Shown here: in pieces, positions 18,175 to 26,543 of the stretch | Position numbering within the stretch: position 1 is the first letter of the stretch | Layout: each line of letters begins with the position of its first letter | Source of the DNA: an uncultured Caulobacteraceae bacterium | GTDB taxonomy: Bacteria > Pseudomonadota > Alphaproteobacteria > Caulobacterales > Caulobacteraceae | Length of the DNA: 54,860 bases | Direction of reading: 5' to 3' | Assembly (NCBI GenBank): GCA_903872075.1 | Contig: CAIQJF010000022.1 | Coordinates: 1 to 54,860, forward strand | The notes under the pieces: generated by a model | Told to the model about the DNA's origin: nothing | Seen by the model: the letters and a program-made list of their open reading frames with translations, nothing else | The model's database searches: none | Position numbers and translations under genes: made by a program

Positions 18175-18618
18175 CCATCGTCGTGACCGCGGGCCGTTCG
18201 GTGATGAACCGATCAGCCGCGACCTCGTCCTTTGAGCGTCAAGACGCTGTCAGGCGAGAGCCTCCGAGTTCAGGCTCCAGGTCGCTTTGGACCGCAGTTG
18301 GAGACAATGAGACACTGGACCACCTCCTTTCAGCTGTTGAGACAGGACCCCGACTATGAGCCCGAGTCGCGGATGTGGCAATCTGCGGCTGAAAGCCGCC
18401 TGGAGGCCCGGCGTTCGGGGTTGACAGCGACGGTCAGGCGGACCATTCCGGCCGCGCTTCCAAACCGCGTTCGCGCGTCGCGGAACGATCAACGGAAACC
18501 CAAACGAAATGCCAAGCGACAGTCCTGGTCCAGTTAGCTGGCCGCTGAGATCGTCCCGCCGGGCCTGACGCTGTCGGGCCCATCGTGACGGCCGACGCGG
18601 CAATCACGAGGCGAGCCC
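18175..18618 (+). other. Long non-coding leader region of the ABC transporter operon
   Basis: About 440 bases with no convincing gene. It holds two small hairpins (GAGCCT/AGGCTC at 18258-18277 and the strong one at 18561-18581) and an open frame of 76 codons from ATG 18307 with GGAG four bases upstream. That frame has no recognisable protein features and poor codon bias. I could not match the region to a riboswitch class I know by eye. It is long enough to be a structured 5' leader or to encode a small RNA. Confidence 0.4.
18561..18581 (+). promoter_or_regulatory. Stable hairpin 37 bases before the ABC permease gene
   Basis: A nine-bp stem (18561-18569 with 18573-18581, one G-T pair) closed by a three-base GCT loop. 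It is not followed by T residues, so it is not a classical terminator. It lies just upstream of the ribosome binding site region (GAGG) of the permease start at 18619 and could influence translation or mRNA stability. Confidence 0.4.
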
Positions 18619-20367
18619 ATGGTCTTCCTCTCTTCAGATCGGTTGAACACCGGCCTGCTGGCGCGCTTCGCGCGCCGGGAGATCGCGCCCAACCGCTATG
18701 ATCTCATCGCGCTGCTGCTGATCGGCGCGGCGGCGGTGCTCGTGGTTCATGGCGCACAGCAGATGGGCCTGCCGGTGGCGACCCTTCACACCACGCCGGT
18801 AGTCCTGGATCCCGCCAGGCTGCCCGGATACGCCCTGCGGTCGACGTTGCGGATGTTCGGCGCGATCTTCGCCTCGCTGATCTTCACCTTCGTGGTGGCG
18901 ACGATCGCGGCGAAGAGCCGCAAGGCCGAACTTGTCATCGTGCCCATGCTCGACATCGCGCAGTCGATCCCCATCATGGCGTTTCTGGCCTTCACGCTGA
19001 CATTCTTCATCGGCCTGTTTCCCACCAGCGAGTTGGGCGTCGAATGCGCCGCCATCTTCCTGATCTTCACGTCCCAGGCCTGGAACATGGCCTTCAGCTT
19101 CTATCAGTCGCTGCGCACGCTTCCGGCCGACCTCGTGGAGGTGAGCCAGCAGTTCAACCTCTCGCCCTGGAAACGGTTCTGGAAGCTGGAACTGCCCTAC
19201 GCCACGCCCGCCCTGGTCTGGAACACCATGATGTCCATGTCCGGCGGGTGGTTCTTCGTGGTCGCGTCGGAATATTTCACCGTCGGCCACACCCAGGTGG
19301 TGCTCCCTGGCATCGGGTCGTGGCTGGCCATCGCCATTGAGCATCGCGACTTCGTCTCGGTGACCTGGGCGGTGGGCGCGATGGCGGTGGTGATCGTTCT
19401 CTACGACCAGCTTGTCTTCCGCCCCATCGTGGCCTGGGCCGACAAGTTCCGCTTCGAGCAGACCGCGTCCGAGACCGAGCCGGAATCCTGGTTCTACGAC
19501 CTGCTGCGTCGCACGCGGGTGTTCCGCCGGATCGCCAAGCCCTTTCTGCGCCTGGCGTCACGGTTTCCAATGCCGGTCCCGAAGGCGCGCCGCGCCGCGC
19601 GCGCGCCGAACCCGGCCATGTGGGTCTGGGTGGATCGGGTCTGGCAGGCCGTGGTGGCGGTGGTCGCCGCCTGGGCGGTTTGCACCATCTACCGGTACCT
19701 CAGCGCCAACCTGCGGCTCGCCGACGTGCTCCTCGCCGTGTGTTATGGCTTCCTGACCTTGCTGAGGGTTCTGGTGCTGATCGTTGTGGCTAGCCTCATC
19801 TGGGTGCCGATCGGCGTCTGGATCGGCCTCCGGCCCGTCTGGTCGCAGCGCATCCAGCCGGTGGCGCAGTTCCTGGCGGCCTTTCCAGCCAATGTGATCT
19901 TTCCCTTCGCCGTGATGGGCATCGCGGCCGGACACCTCGACCCCAACATCTGGCTCTCGCCCCTGATCATCCTGGGGACCCAGTGGTACATCCTGTTCAA
20001 CGTGGTGGCCGGCGCCAGCGCGCTGCCCAATGACCTCAAGGAGGCGGCGGGCATCTTCCACCTGCGGTCCTGGCAGCGATGGCGGGATCTCATCCTCCCG
20101 GGAATCTTCCCGTACTATGTCACCGGCGCCCTGACCGCCTCGGGCGGGTCGTGGAACGCCAGCGTGGTCGCGGAGGTCGTTAGCTGGGGCCACACCAAGC
20201 TGGAGGCCGCGGGGCTCGGGGCGTTCATCGCCAAGGCGACCGATGCGGGCGACTTCCCCAGGGTCGCCCTCGGGGCCACGGTGATGAGCGTGTTCGTGAT
20301 CGTGCTCAACCGCTCGCTCTGGCGGCCGATGTACGCCTACGCCGAAAAAAACCTCCGCGTGAACTGA
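18619..20367 (+). CDS. ABC transporter, duplicated permease (anion/NitT-TauT type)
   Basis: Inner-membrane component of an importer of the nitrate/sulphonate/bicarbonate class. The 582-residue chain contains two complete permease units in tandem. Each has membrane helices and an EAA-type coupling loop: the first near residues 170-200 (EVSQQFNLSPWKRFWKLELP), the second near 475-500 (EAAGIFHLRSWQRWRDLILP). A basic Pro/Ala linker joins the halves around residues 300-340. This fused layout is the group known as anion transport duplicated permease (COG4986). The ATPase gene follows after 18 bases. No periplasmic binding protein gene is present nearby. Substrate cannot be told from sequence. Confidence 0.88.
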   Translation: MVFLSSDRLNTGLLARFARREIAPNRYDLIALLLIGAAAVLVVHGAQQMGLPVATLHTTPVVLDPARLPGYALRSTLRMFGAIFASLIFTFVVATIAAKSRKAELVIVPMLDIAQSIPIMAFLAFTLTFFIGLFPTSELGVECAAIFLIFTSQAWNMAFSFYQSLRTLPADLVEVSQQFNLSPWKRFWKLELPYATPALVWNTMMSMSGGWFFVVASEYFTVGHTQVVLPGIGSWLAIAIEHRDFVSVTWAVGAMAVVIVLYDQLVFRPIVAWADKFRFEQTASETEPESWFYDLLRRTRVFRRIAKPFLRLASRFPMPVPKARRAARAPNPAMWVWVDRVWQAVVAVVAAWAVCTIYRYLSANLRLADVLLAVCYGFLTLLRVLVLIVVASLIWVPIGVWIGLRPVWSQRIQPVAQFLAAFPANVIFPFAVMGIAAGHLDPNIWLSPLIILGTQWYILFNVVAGASALPNDLKEAAGIFHLRSWQRWRDLILPGIFPYYVTGALTASGGSWNASVVAEVVSWGHTKLEAAGLGAFIAKATDAGDFPRVALGATVMSVFVIVLNRSLWRPMYAYAEKNLRVN

Positions 20368-20385
20368 CGCACAAGGACAACGGCC

Positions 20386-21711
20386 ATGACCATCACCCTG
20401 GAACGCTCCGCGCAGACCGACACGCCGCTCGTCGAGGTCAAGAATCTCAAGCATGTCTACGGCAAGGGCGCCGGGCCTGGACTGGTGGTGCTTGAGGACG
20501 TGAACCTCACCTTGCGCCCGAATGAGATCGTGGGGCTGCTCGGCCGCTCGGGTTCCGGAAAGTCGACGCTGCTGCGGTCGATCGCCGGCCTGATCACGCC
20601 GACGGGTGGGTCGGTGCAGGTCCGGGACATGCCCGGCGACGACACCGCGCACGGTGTGTCGATGGTGTTCCAGAGTTTCGCGCTGTTTCCCTGGCTGACA
20701 GTGCAGAAGAACGTGGAACTCGGCCTGGAGGCTCAGGGGGTGCCGGCTGAGATCCGGCGCAAGCGCACTTTGGCGGCCATCGACCTGATCGGCCTCGACG
20801 GCTTCGAAAACGCCTATCCCAAGGAACTGTCCGGCGGCATGCGCCAGCGCGTTGGCCTCGCCCGCGCCCTGGTGGTGCAGCCCTCCATCCTGCTGATGGA
20901 CGAACCGTTCTCGGCCCTGGACGTCCTCACCGCCGAGACCCTGCGCACCGACCTCCTCGATCTCTGGTCGGAAGGCCGGATGCCGATCCGCTCGATCCTG
21001 ATCGTGACGCACAATATCGAGGAGGCCGTGCTGATGTGCGACCGCATCCTCGTGTTCTCGTCCAACCCCGGCCGCGTCATCGCCGAGATCAAGGTCGACC
21101 TGCCGCAGCCGCGCAAGCGCCTCGATCCGGCGTTCCGGGCGCTGGTGGACGATATCTACGCCCGGATGACGGCGCGCCCGATCACGCCGGCCCCGCGCGA
21201 AGGCAATTTCCCCGGGTCAGGCCTGGGCATGGCTCTGACACATGTGTCGACAAACACCCTCGCGGGGATGATCGAGGCCATCACCGCGCCGCCGAACAAC
21301 GGCTCCGCGGACCTCGCCACCCTGGCGCGCGAACTTCAGATGGAGGCCGACGAACTGCTGCCGATCGCCGAGACGCTCCAGCTGATGCGTTTCGCCGAGA
21401 TTGAAGGGCGCACGATCCGTCTGACACCGGCGGCGCGGCGCTACGACGCCGCCGATGTGGACGAGCGCAAGCAGCTCTTCGCTCAGCATCTGCTCGCCTA
21501 TGTGCCTCTCGCCGCGCACATCCGGCGGGTGCTCGACGACCGCGCATCGCATCAGGCGCCGGCGACGCGGTTCCGAGACGAACTCGAGGATTTCATGTCC
21601 GAGCCCTATGCGGAGGAGACCATGGACGCGATCGTCTCCTGGGGCCGCTACGCCGAGATCTTCGCCTACCATGAGGACGACGACCGGTTCAGCCTGGACG
21701 ACCCGGCCTGA
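20386..21711 (+). CDS. ABC transporter ATP-binding protein with AAA-associated C-terminal domain
   Basis: Energises the duplicated permease encoded just upstream. The nucleotide-binding domain (residues ~15-250) shows Walker A GRSGSGKST (53-61), Q-loop VFQSFALFPWL, signature LSGGMRQRVGLARAL and Walker B ILLMDEPFSALD. After the NitT/TauT-type end there is an extra ~150-residue domain (from about residue 290, FTLEM-like helices ending in DDDRFSLDD) matching the AAA-associated C-terminal domain (PF09821) that accompanies this permease family and is thought to be regulatory. A hairpin terminator follows at 21759. Confidence 0.9.
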   Translation: MTITLERSAQTDTPLVEVKNLKHVYGKGAGPGLVVLEDVNLTLRPNEIVGLLGRSGSGKSTLLRSIAGLITPTGGSVQVRDMPGDDTAHGVSMVFQSFALFPWLTVQKNVELGLEAQGVPAEIRRKRTLAAIDLIGLDGFENAYPKELSGGMRQRVGLARALVVQPSILLMDEPFSALDVLTAETLRTDLLDLWSEGRMPIRSILIVTHNIEEAVLMCDRILVFSSNPGRVIAEIKVDLPQPRKRLDPAFRALVDDIYARMTARPITPAPREGNFPGSGLGMALTHVSTNTLAGMIEAITAPPNNGSADLATLARELQMEADELLPIAETLQLMRFAEIEGRTIRLTPAARRYDAADVDERKQLFAQHLLAYVPLAAHIRRVLDDRASHQAPATRFRDELEDFMSEPYAEETMDAIVSWGRYAEIFAYHEDDDRFSLDDPA

Positions 21712-21758
21712 GGTCTGCCGCCGATTCAGGCGAAGTTTGCCCCCGGCGCCCGCTTTTC

Positions 21759-21782
21759 GCGCCAAAGTGGCGCCCAGTTTTT
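21759..21782 (+). terminator. Intrinsic terminator after the ABC transporter genes
   Basis: GCGCCA (21759-21764) pairs with TGGCGC (21768-21773) around an AAG loop, followed by CCAG and five T residues (21778-21782). The stem is short but perfect and GC rich. It separates the ABC genes from the porin gene, which therefore probably has its own promoter within 21783-21900. Confidence 0.55.
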
Positions 21783-21918
21783 CATCGCGACGATCTGGGA
21801 GTGTGCAAAAAATACACAATGCTGCGTTGCGAACACCGCGCATGACGGTTTCGCGACCCTTGATGCCGCCGCAGGCTCGATAGCCGTCCTCAACGTTAAA
21901 AACAGGGGACTGAGTTCC

Positions 21919-23178
21919 ATGAAACACCGCATCTGGACGCTGCTTTCGACGGCCGCCGCCGCAACCCTCCTCGCCGGCGCCGCCTTTGCCGCCGATGCTC
22001 CCCCACCGCCGCCGACGCTCGATTCCTGGGTCAGCTCGATCAAGTTCTCGGGCTCCATCGAAGCCGGCGCGACCATGAACCCGCAGTCTCCCCAGAATGG
22101 CGTGAATTTCGGGCACGTGTTCACCGGCCGATCCAATCAGGTCGATCTGAACCAGATCGTCCTGACCATCGAGCGTGACCTCGACCCGAAGGCCACTGGG
22201 CCCGACTTCGGCTTCAAGCTGCAGGGCATGTACGGCTCCGACGCCCAGTTCACGCACCTCATCGGCGAGGGCGACCATTCGTCGTCGTCGCGCAACGCCT
22301 TCGATCTGGTGGAAGCGAATGTCTACGCTCACTTGCCCTATCTGACGGCCGGCGGCATCGACGTGAAGGTCGGTCAGTTCTCCACCCCTATCGGCAATGA
22401 AGTGATCGCGGCCGGCGGCAACTTCTTCTATTCCAAGAGCTATATCTTCAACTTCGGCATCCCGCTGAAGCACATGGGACTTCTGGTCACCACCCACGTC
22501 AATCCGATACTGGATATCTACACCGGCTACACCACCGGGGTGAACACTTCGCTCGGGTCGGACGGCGGTTACAATGACGGGCAATTCCACTTCCTGGGCG
22601 GTTTTGGACTGAACCTGAAGAACGTCACCGTCCTGGCGCTGACCCACATCGGCCCGGAAAATCCGGCCGGTTCACTGCCCGCGCCGATCAAGATTCACGA
22701 CCAGTACCGTTATCTGAACGACGTGCTTATCACCTGGCATATCAACGACAAGCTGACCTCGGTCACTGAACTGAACTACATCAAGGACGACGGCTTCGCG
22801 GCCGCCGGCGGGGGCGTCGCGGAATACTTGACCTATCCGATCTCGCCGATCGTGACGGCGGGCGTCCGGGCCGAAATCTGGCGTGATAACAACGGCTTCT
22901 TCGTCGCCGGCTTCCCGGGCAACCTGGACTTCATCAACCTGGAGATGGGTCTGCCCAATACCGCGTACGGCGCCGGTCCGACCACCTACGGCGCGCTGAC
23001 GTTCGGCCTGAACATTAAGCCGTCCAAGCTGCCGAAGATGATCGACGGCCTGACGATCCGGCCCGAGATTCGCTATGACCGCGCCCTGGCTGGCGGCTCT
23101 CCGTTCGGCGATGTTCCCGGTGCGGACAAGAACCAGGTGACGCTCGGAATCGACGTGGTCATGCCCCTGAACTTCTAG
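21919..23178 (+). CDS. Outer-membrane beta-barrel porin (BBP2 / OmpL-like)
   Basis: Predicted outer-membrane porin. Signal peptide at residues 1-24 (MKHRIWTLLSTAAAATLLAGAAFA) followed by a Pro-rich linker. Then come alternating amphipathic strands with the family pattern FSGSIEAGATMNPQSP and VDLNQIVLTIERDLDP; KVGQFSTPIGNEV and a terminal aromatic residue (VMPLNF) are typical of barrel insertion. This matches the putative beta-barrel porin-2 family (PF07642). AGGGGA precedes the ATG by ~10 bases. It follows an anion-type ABC transporter lacking a binding protein, so it could supply the outer-membrane route for the same solute; that link is inference. Confidence 0.85.
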   Translation: MKHRIWTLLSTAAAATLLAGAAFAADAPPPPPTLDSWVSSIKFSGSIEAGATMNPQSPQNGVNFGHVFTGRSNQVDLNQIVLTIERDLDPKATGPDFGFKLQGMYGSDAQFTHLIGEGDHSSSSRNAFDLVEANVYAHLPYLTAGGIDVKVGQFSTPIGNEVIAAGGNFFYSKSYIFNFGIPLKHMGLLVTTHVNPILDIYTGYTTGVNTSLGSDGGYNDGQFHFLGGFGLNLKNVTVLALTHIGPENPAGSLPAPIKIHDQYRYLNDVLITWHINDKLTSVTELNYIKDDGFAAAGGGVAEYLTYPISPIVTAGVRAEIWRDNNGFFVAGFPGNLDFINLEMGLPNTAYGAGPTTYGALTFGLNIKPSKLPKMIDGLTIRPEIRYDRALAGGSPFGDVPGADKNQVTLGIDVVMPLNF

Positions 23179-23203
23179 AATTCAGACATTCAGTCGGATG
23201 GTT

Positions 23204-23235
23204 AGGGCCGGTCCCGATGGGACCGGCCCTTGTCG
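23204..23235 (+). terminator. Intrinsic terminator of the porin gene
   Basis: A perfect 12-bp stem (23204-23215 with 23219-23230) with a GAT loop is followed by TTGTCGTTTCC. It lies 26 bases after the porin stop and just before the convergent SDR gene end. Confidence 0.85.
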
Positions 23236-23248
23236 TTTCCCTGTGGTA

Positions 23249-24058
23249 TCAGCGCATGCCCATGGGGGCGAAGCCGAGATGCGTGCCCGCGTCGACCATC
23301 AGCGTTTCTCCGGTGACGTGGCGCGAGGCCGGGGCCGCCAGAAACACCGCGGCGCCAGCAATGTCTTCGGCCGTTGAGGCCACCTTGAGGGGCGTCGACG
23401 ACACCACACCCGCCCGCATTCTTTCCAGCGCCTCGGGCGGCATGCCGCGTCCGAACCACGGCGTGTCGATGTAGCCGGGGCAGATCGCGTTGACCCGGAT
23501 TTTGGGCGCCAGGGCCCGGGCCAGGGAGATCGTCATGGTGATCAGGGCGCCTTTCGACGCCGCGTAGGGAACGGAGCTGCCGATGCCGAGCACGCCGGCG
23601 ATCGAGGCTGTATTGACGACCGCGCCGGCCGACGGGGCGGATTCCAGCAGCGACCGGGCCGCGCGGATCATCTGATAGGAACCGACCACGTTAACCGCAT
23701 AGATTCGCATGAAGTCCTCGGCCGACACGGCGTCGAGGGCGCCGTGATTGTTGGCGAACTTCGTCACGCCGGCGTTGTTGAACAGGGCGTCGACGCGGCC
23801 GTAGGGGGCTGCCGCGGCGGCGATCCTGATGCAGTCCTCGTCTTTGGCCACATCGCCCTGCACGAGAACGCCATGTGCGCCCTCGGCCTCGATGAGCCGG
23901 AGCGTCTCGGCGGCCTCGGCTGCCGATGAGGCATAGTTGACGATGATCGTGGCTGCGCCGCGCGCGGCGGTTTCCACGGCGATCGCCCTGCCCAGTCCCG
24001 TGGAGGCGCCTGTGACCACCACGATGGCTCCGTCGAAATCCTTGCCCGCCACGTTCAT
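23249..24058 (-). CDS. SDR family oxidoreductase
   Basis: Classical short-chain dehydrogenase/reductase, NAD(P)-dependent; substrate unknown. From ATG 24058 there are 269 residues with the cofactor motif [15 protein letters not shown] (~14-28), NNAGVTKF, and the catalytic set Ser ([10 protein letters not shown]) with YAASKGA, followed by [13 protein letters not shown]. The upstream in-frame extension to 24139 lacks family features. GGAG lies immediately next to the ATG, which is closer than ideal, so the start is not certain. It diverges from queF with a ~100-base gap. Closest to FabG-like/3-ketoacyl reductases in layout, but its isolated setting gives no specific role. Confidence 0.85.
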   Translation of the reverse strand: MNVAGKDFDGAIVVVTGASTGLGRAIAVETAARGAATIIVNYASSAAEAAETLRLIEAEGAHGVLVQGDVAKDEDCIRIAAAAAPYGRVDALFNNAGVTKFANNHGALDAVSAEDFMRIYAVNVVGSYQMIRAARSLLESAPSAGAVVNTASIAGVLGIGSSVPYAASKGALITMTISLARALAPKIRVNAICPGYIDTPWFGRGMPPEALERMRAGVVSSTPLKVASTAEDIAGAAVFLAAPASRHVTGETLMVDAGTHLGFAPMGMR

Positions 24059-24159
24059 CTCCCATGTTTTGTGGATGGTGTTGGCTCGCTGATAACGAGT
24101 CCGCGAGAACTTGTCGTCGGGCCTGTCGGCGCGTGGCAATCCGCGCTAGATCGCGGTCC

Positions 24160-24612
24160 ATGGAAGAGATGCGGCTGACCCAGCTTGGTCAGGAGGCGCG
24201 CGGTTTCGCCAGCCCCGACGAAGCAACCCTCGAATGCGTGCCCAACCCTCAGGCCGGGGAACTGTTCCTCGCCCGGTTCACGGCGCCCGAATTCACCTCG
24301 CTGTGTCCGGTCACCGGTCAGCCGGACTTTGCGCGGCTAGTCATCGACTATGCGCCGGGGGATTGGCTGGTGGAGTCGAAGTCACTCAAGCTCTACCTCG
24401 GCGCCTTCCGTAACCACGGCGCCTTCCATGAGGACTGCACCCTGGTCATAGGCCGGCGGCTGGTTGAGGCGGCCAGGCCACGCTGGTTGCGCATCGGCGG
24501 TTACTGGTATCCACGGGGCGGCATTCCGATCGATGTGTTCTGGCAGACCGGCGCGCCGCCAGACGGCCTGTGGCTGCCGGACCAGGGAGTCGATCCCTAC
24601 CGCGGACGCTGA
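24160..24612 (+). CDS. queF: NADPH-dependent preQ0 reductase QueF (unimodular)
   Basis: Reduces the nitrile of 7-cyano-7-deazaguanine to preQ1 in queuosine synthesis. The 150-residue short form from ATG 24160 has the substrate-thioimide cysteine in [13 protein letters not shown] (Cys49, with Asp56), the NADPH-binding motif [22 protein letters not shown] (residues 72-93), and [18 protein letters not shown] near the end. These are diagnostic of the FolE/QueF tunnelling fold. The open frame upstream to 24064 is basic and unlike the family. Convergent with the nitroreductase gene, six bases away. Confidence 0.96.
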   Translation: MEEMRLTQLGQEARGFASPDEATLECVPNPQAGELFLARFTAPEFTSLCPVTGQPDFARLVIDYAPGDWLVESKSLKLYLGAFRNHGAFHEDCTLVIGRRLVEAARPRWLRIGGYWYPRGGIPIDVFWQTGAPPDGLWLPDQGVDPYRGR

Positions 24613-24618
24613 CAGTTT

Positions 24619-25230
24619 TCAGGCTGTCCAGCGGGTGACGATCTTGTCCATCGCCGGACGGACGCGTTCGAGCGGCGCTTCGGTCGGGGTTCCGATCTGC
24701 ACGAAGCCGGCCACTTTTTCCGACCCGTCCAGGCCGAGCAGCCGGATCGCGTCCGCGTCATAGGCATACCAGTCGGTGATCCAGTTGGCGCCGTAGCCCA
24801 TGGCCTGGGCCGCGATGGTCAGGATCGCGCACACGGCCCCGGCGGAGAGTTCCTGTTCCCAGGCCGGAATCTCGCCGGCGACCGTCTTCGATACGATGGC
24901 GATCGTCAGGGGCGGTACGCGAATCTTGCCCAGTTTCGCCTGGGCCTTGGCGGCATCCGTGCGTGTCGCCGCGATCGCGTCTAGCCCGTCGACAAAAGAC
25001 GCCTTCGCGGGGCCATCCAGAACGATGAACCGCCAGGGCGCGAGCTTGCCATGATCGGGCGAGCGCGCGGCCAAGGTCAGGATGGCGTCGAGCTGGTCTG
25101 GGCTCGGTCCGGGCGCCGAGAGAGTCAGCGCCGAGGCCGACCGGCGTCGCGCCAGGAAGCTCACGGTTTCCGGCGACGCCGTCACCGGTAGAGGGTCGCC
25201 GAACGCGGGGGGCGGGGGAAGGGTGGCCAC
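24619..25230 (-). CDS. Nitroreductase family protein
   Basis: FMN-dependent NAD(P)H oxidoreductase of the YdjA/small nitroreductase group. In 203 residues it has an N-terminal RRSASALTLSAPGPS segment corresponding to the FMN-binding RRSxR region, ARSPDHGKLAPWRFIVLDG (residues ~54-72), a central helix, and GAVCAILTIAAQAMGYGANWITDWYAYD with the Gly-rich loop. The physiological substrate is unknown. It diverges from cysE. Confidence 0.87.
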   Translation of the reverse strand: MATLPPPPAFGDPLPVTASPETVSFLARRRSASALTLSAPGPSPDQLDAILTLAARSPDHGKLAPWRFIVLDGPAKASFVDGLDAIAATRTDAAKAQAKLGKIRVPPLTIAIVSKTVAGEIPAWEQELSAGAVCAILTIAAQAMGYGANWITDWYAYDADAIRLLGLDGSEKVAGFVQIGTPTEAPLERVRPAMDKIVTRWTA

Positions 25231-25394
25231 GGGGCTCCTTGCGGCGTGAGGGGGGCCGACTGGTGACGGACTCTTAGGTCAGCTATAAGGCGAGCTTAGA
25301 TATCGCGGTGGCGCCGGACGATGGCGTTCCCCATATCGGTATTCTGGGACGCCGCCGCAATCGTCGGTGGCTGGTCGGAGGCGCGTGGAACGGC

Positions 25395-26210
25395 ATGGCT
25401 CAACACCTGGAAGTTCTGGACGGCGGCCTGGCAACGCGCGTCTGGCCGGCGTTGAAGAGCGAAGCCCAACGCGTCGCTCGTGACGAGCCCAGTCTCGCCT
25501 CGATGCTCAACGCCGTGATCATCCGCCATTCCGATCTTGCCTCGGCTCTGTCCTATCAACTGGCGCGCAAGCTGGGCGATCAGGAACTCCGGGCGATGAG
25601 CCTGCGGGAAGTCGCCCAGGAAGCCTTCGCCGCCGACCCCTCCATCGTCGCCAATGCCGAGGCGGATTTGCGCGCGGTGTTCGAGCGGGATCCTGCCTGC
25701 AAGGGATTCGTACAGCCCTTCCTCTACTTCAAGGGCTTCCAGGCGCTGCAGACCCACCGGGTGGCCCATTGGCTGTGGCTGTCCGGCCGCGAAGCCCTGG
25801 CCTTCTATCTTCAGAGCCGGATGTCGGAGCTCTTCCAGGTGGATATTCACCCGGCGGCGACGATCGGCGCCGGCGCGTTCTTCGATCACGGGACCGGAAT
25901 CGTGATCGGCGAGACGGCTGTGATCGGCGAAAACGTCTCCATGCTGCATGGGGTGACCCTGGGGGGCACGGGCGCCGAGCGCGGCGACCGGCACCCGAAG
26001 ATCGGCAACGGCGTCCTTCTCGGCGCCGGCGCGAAGGTCCTGGGAAACATCAAGGTCGGGGACTTCGCCAAGATCGCCGCCGGTTCGGTGGTCCTGCAGC
26101 CGGTGCCGTCAGGCTGCACCGCGGCCGGCGTGCCGGCGAAACTGATCAATTGCCCGACCTGCTCCGAGCCGGCGCGCACGATGGATCAAACGCTCGCCTT
26201 CGATATCTGA
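25395..26210 (+). CDS. cysE: Serine O-acetyltransferase
   Basis: Makes O-acetyl-L-serine, the first step of cysteine synthesis. From ATG 25395 the protein has 271 residues: an alpha-helical N-domain (MSLREVAQEAFAADPSI), the family segment GFQALQTHRVAHWLWLSGRE, then a left-handed beta-helix of hexapeptide repeats with FFDHGTGIVIGETAVIGENV and MLHGVTLGGTG. The C-terminal tail (QTLAFDI) ends in isoleucine, as in CysE proteins that dock into CysK. The frame is open to 25308, but that extension is Arg-rich and atypical. Confidence 0.93.
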   Translation: MAQHLEVLDGGLATRVWPALKSEAQRVARDEPSLASMLNAVIIRHSDLASALSYQLARKLGDQELRAMSLREVAQEAFAADPSIVANAEADLRAVFERDPACKGFVQPFLYFKGFQALQTHRVAHWLWLSGREALAFYLQSRMSELFQVDIHPAATIGAGAFFDHGTGIVIGETAVIGENVSMLHGVTLGGTGAERGDRHPKIGNGVLLGAGAKVLGNIKVGDFAKIAAGSVVLQPVPSGCTAAGVPAKLINCPTCSEPARTMDQTLAFDI

Positions 26211-26237
26211 CCGGCCTTCCTGGGGAAGGGGCGGGCG

Positions 26238-26277
26238 AGAGCGCTTTCTTCCGAAAACCGGTTTCCAGAATTCGGAA
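26238..26277. repeat. Palindromic intergenic repeat-like element
   Basis: TTCCGAA (26249-26255) and TTCGGAA (26271-26277) form an inverted repeat around AACCGGTTT, preceded by GAGAGCGCTTTC. The combination of AGAGCGCTTTC with CCGAAAACCGGTTTCC resembles a short dispersed intergenic repeat common in alphaproteobacterial genomes. No second copy was found in this window, so repeat status rests on recall. Confidence 0.45.
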
Positions 26278-26318
26278 CCCACACTAGGGTCCGGCTCGCA
26301 TCAGCCGGAGCGCTTCCC

Positions 26319-26528
26319 ATGGACCAAAAAGACATCGAACGCGTGCAGGCGCACCTGAAGCGCACTTTCGGGAACCCCCACATCGCCGTCAAAGCCCGTC
26401 CGAAACAGAAGGACTCGGCCGAGGTGGAGATGAAAGGTGAATTCATCGGTGTGATCTATGAGGACGAGGACGAAGACGGCTCGTTCATGTTCGAGATGGC
26501 GATTCTGCCGGAGGACCTCGAGGGCTGA
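26319..26528 (+). CDS. DUF3126 family protein
   Basis: Small cytoplasmic protein of 69 residues, conserved in alphaproteobacteria and of unknown function. It begins MDQKDIERVQAHLKRTFGNP and has the family strand pattern AEVEMKGEFIGVIYEDEDEDG then SFMFEMAILPEDLE, an alpha-beta-beta layout with a strongly acidic centre. It stands alone between cysE and the convergent helicase gene; its stop codon lies within a hairpin shared with the helicase stop. Confidence 0.85.
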   Translation: MDQKDIERVQAHLKRTFGNPHIAVKARPKQKDSAEVEMKGEFIGVIYEDEDEDGSFMFEMAILPEDLEG

Positions 26529-26543
26529 GGCCGGACGGCCTCA
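26526..26543. terminator. Hairpin spanning both convergent stop codons
   Basis: TGAGGCC (26526-26532) pairs with GGCCTCA (26537-26543) around a four-base GGAC loop. The left arm begins with the DUF3126 stop TGA; the right arm contains the helicase stop read on the minus strand. No T-run on either side, so terminator activity is uncertain. Confidence 0.4.

Noticed and set aside
18232..18537. Open frame of 101 codons (or 76 from ATG 18307) in the leader of the ABC operon
   Set aside because: Despite GGAG before 18307, codon use is poor, composition is Arg/Ser-rich and nothing is recognisable. Kept only as part of the leader description.
18175..18618. Possible guanidine or manganese riboswitch upstream of the transporter
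   Set aside because: I looked for paired ACGR-loop hairpins and the conserved motifs of these classes and found no convincing match by eye.
19558..21012. A 484-codon minus-strand frame opposite the ABC transporter genes
   Set aside because: His/Gly/Arg-rich shadow translation without any family motif; the plus-strand frames have clear transporter motifs.
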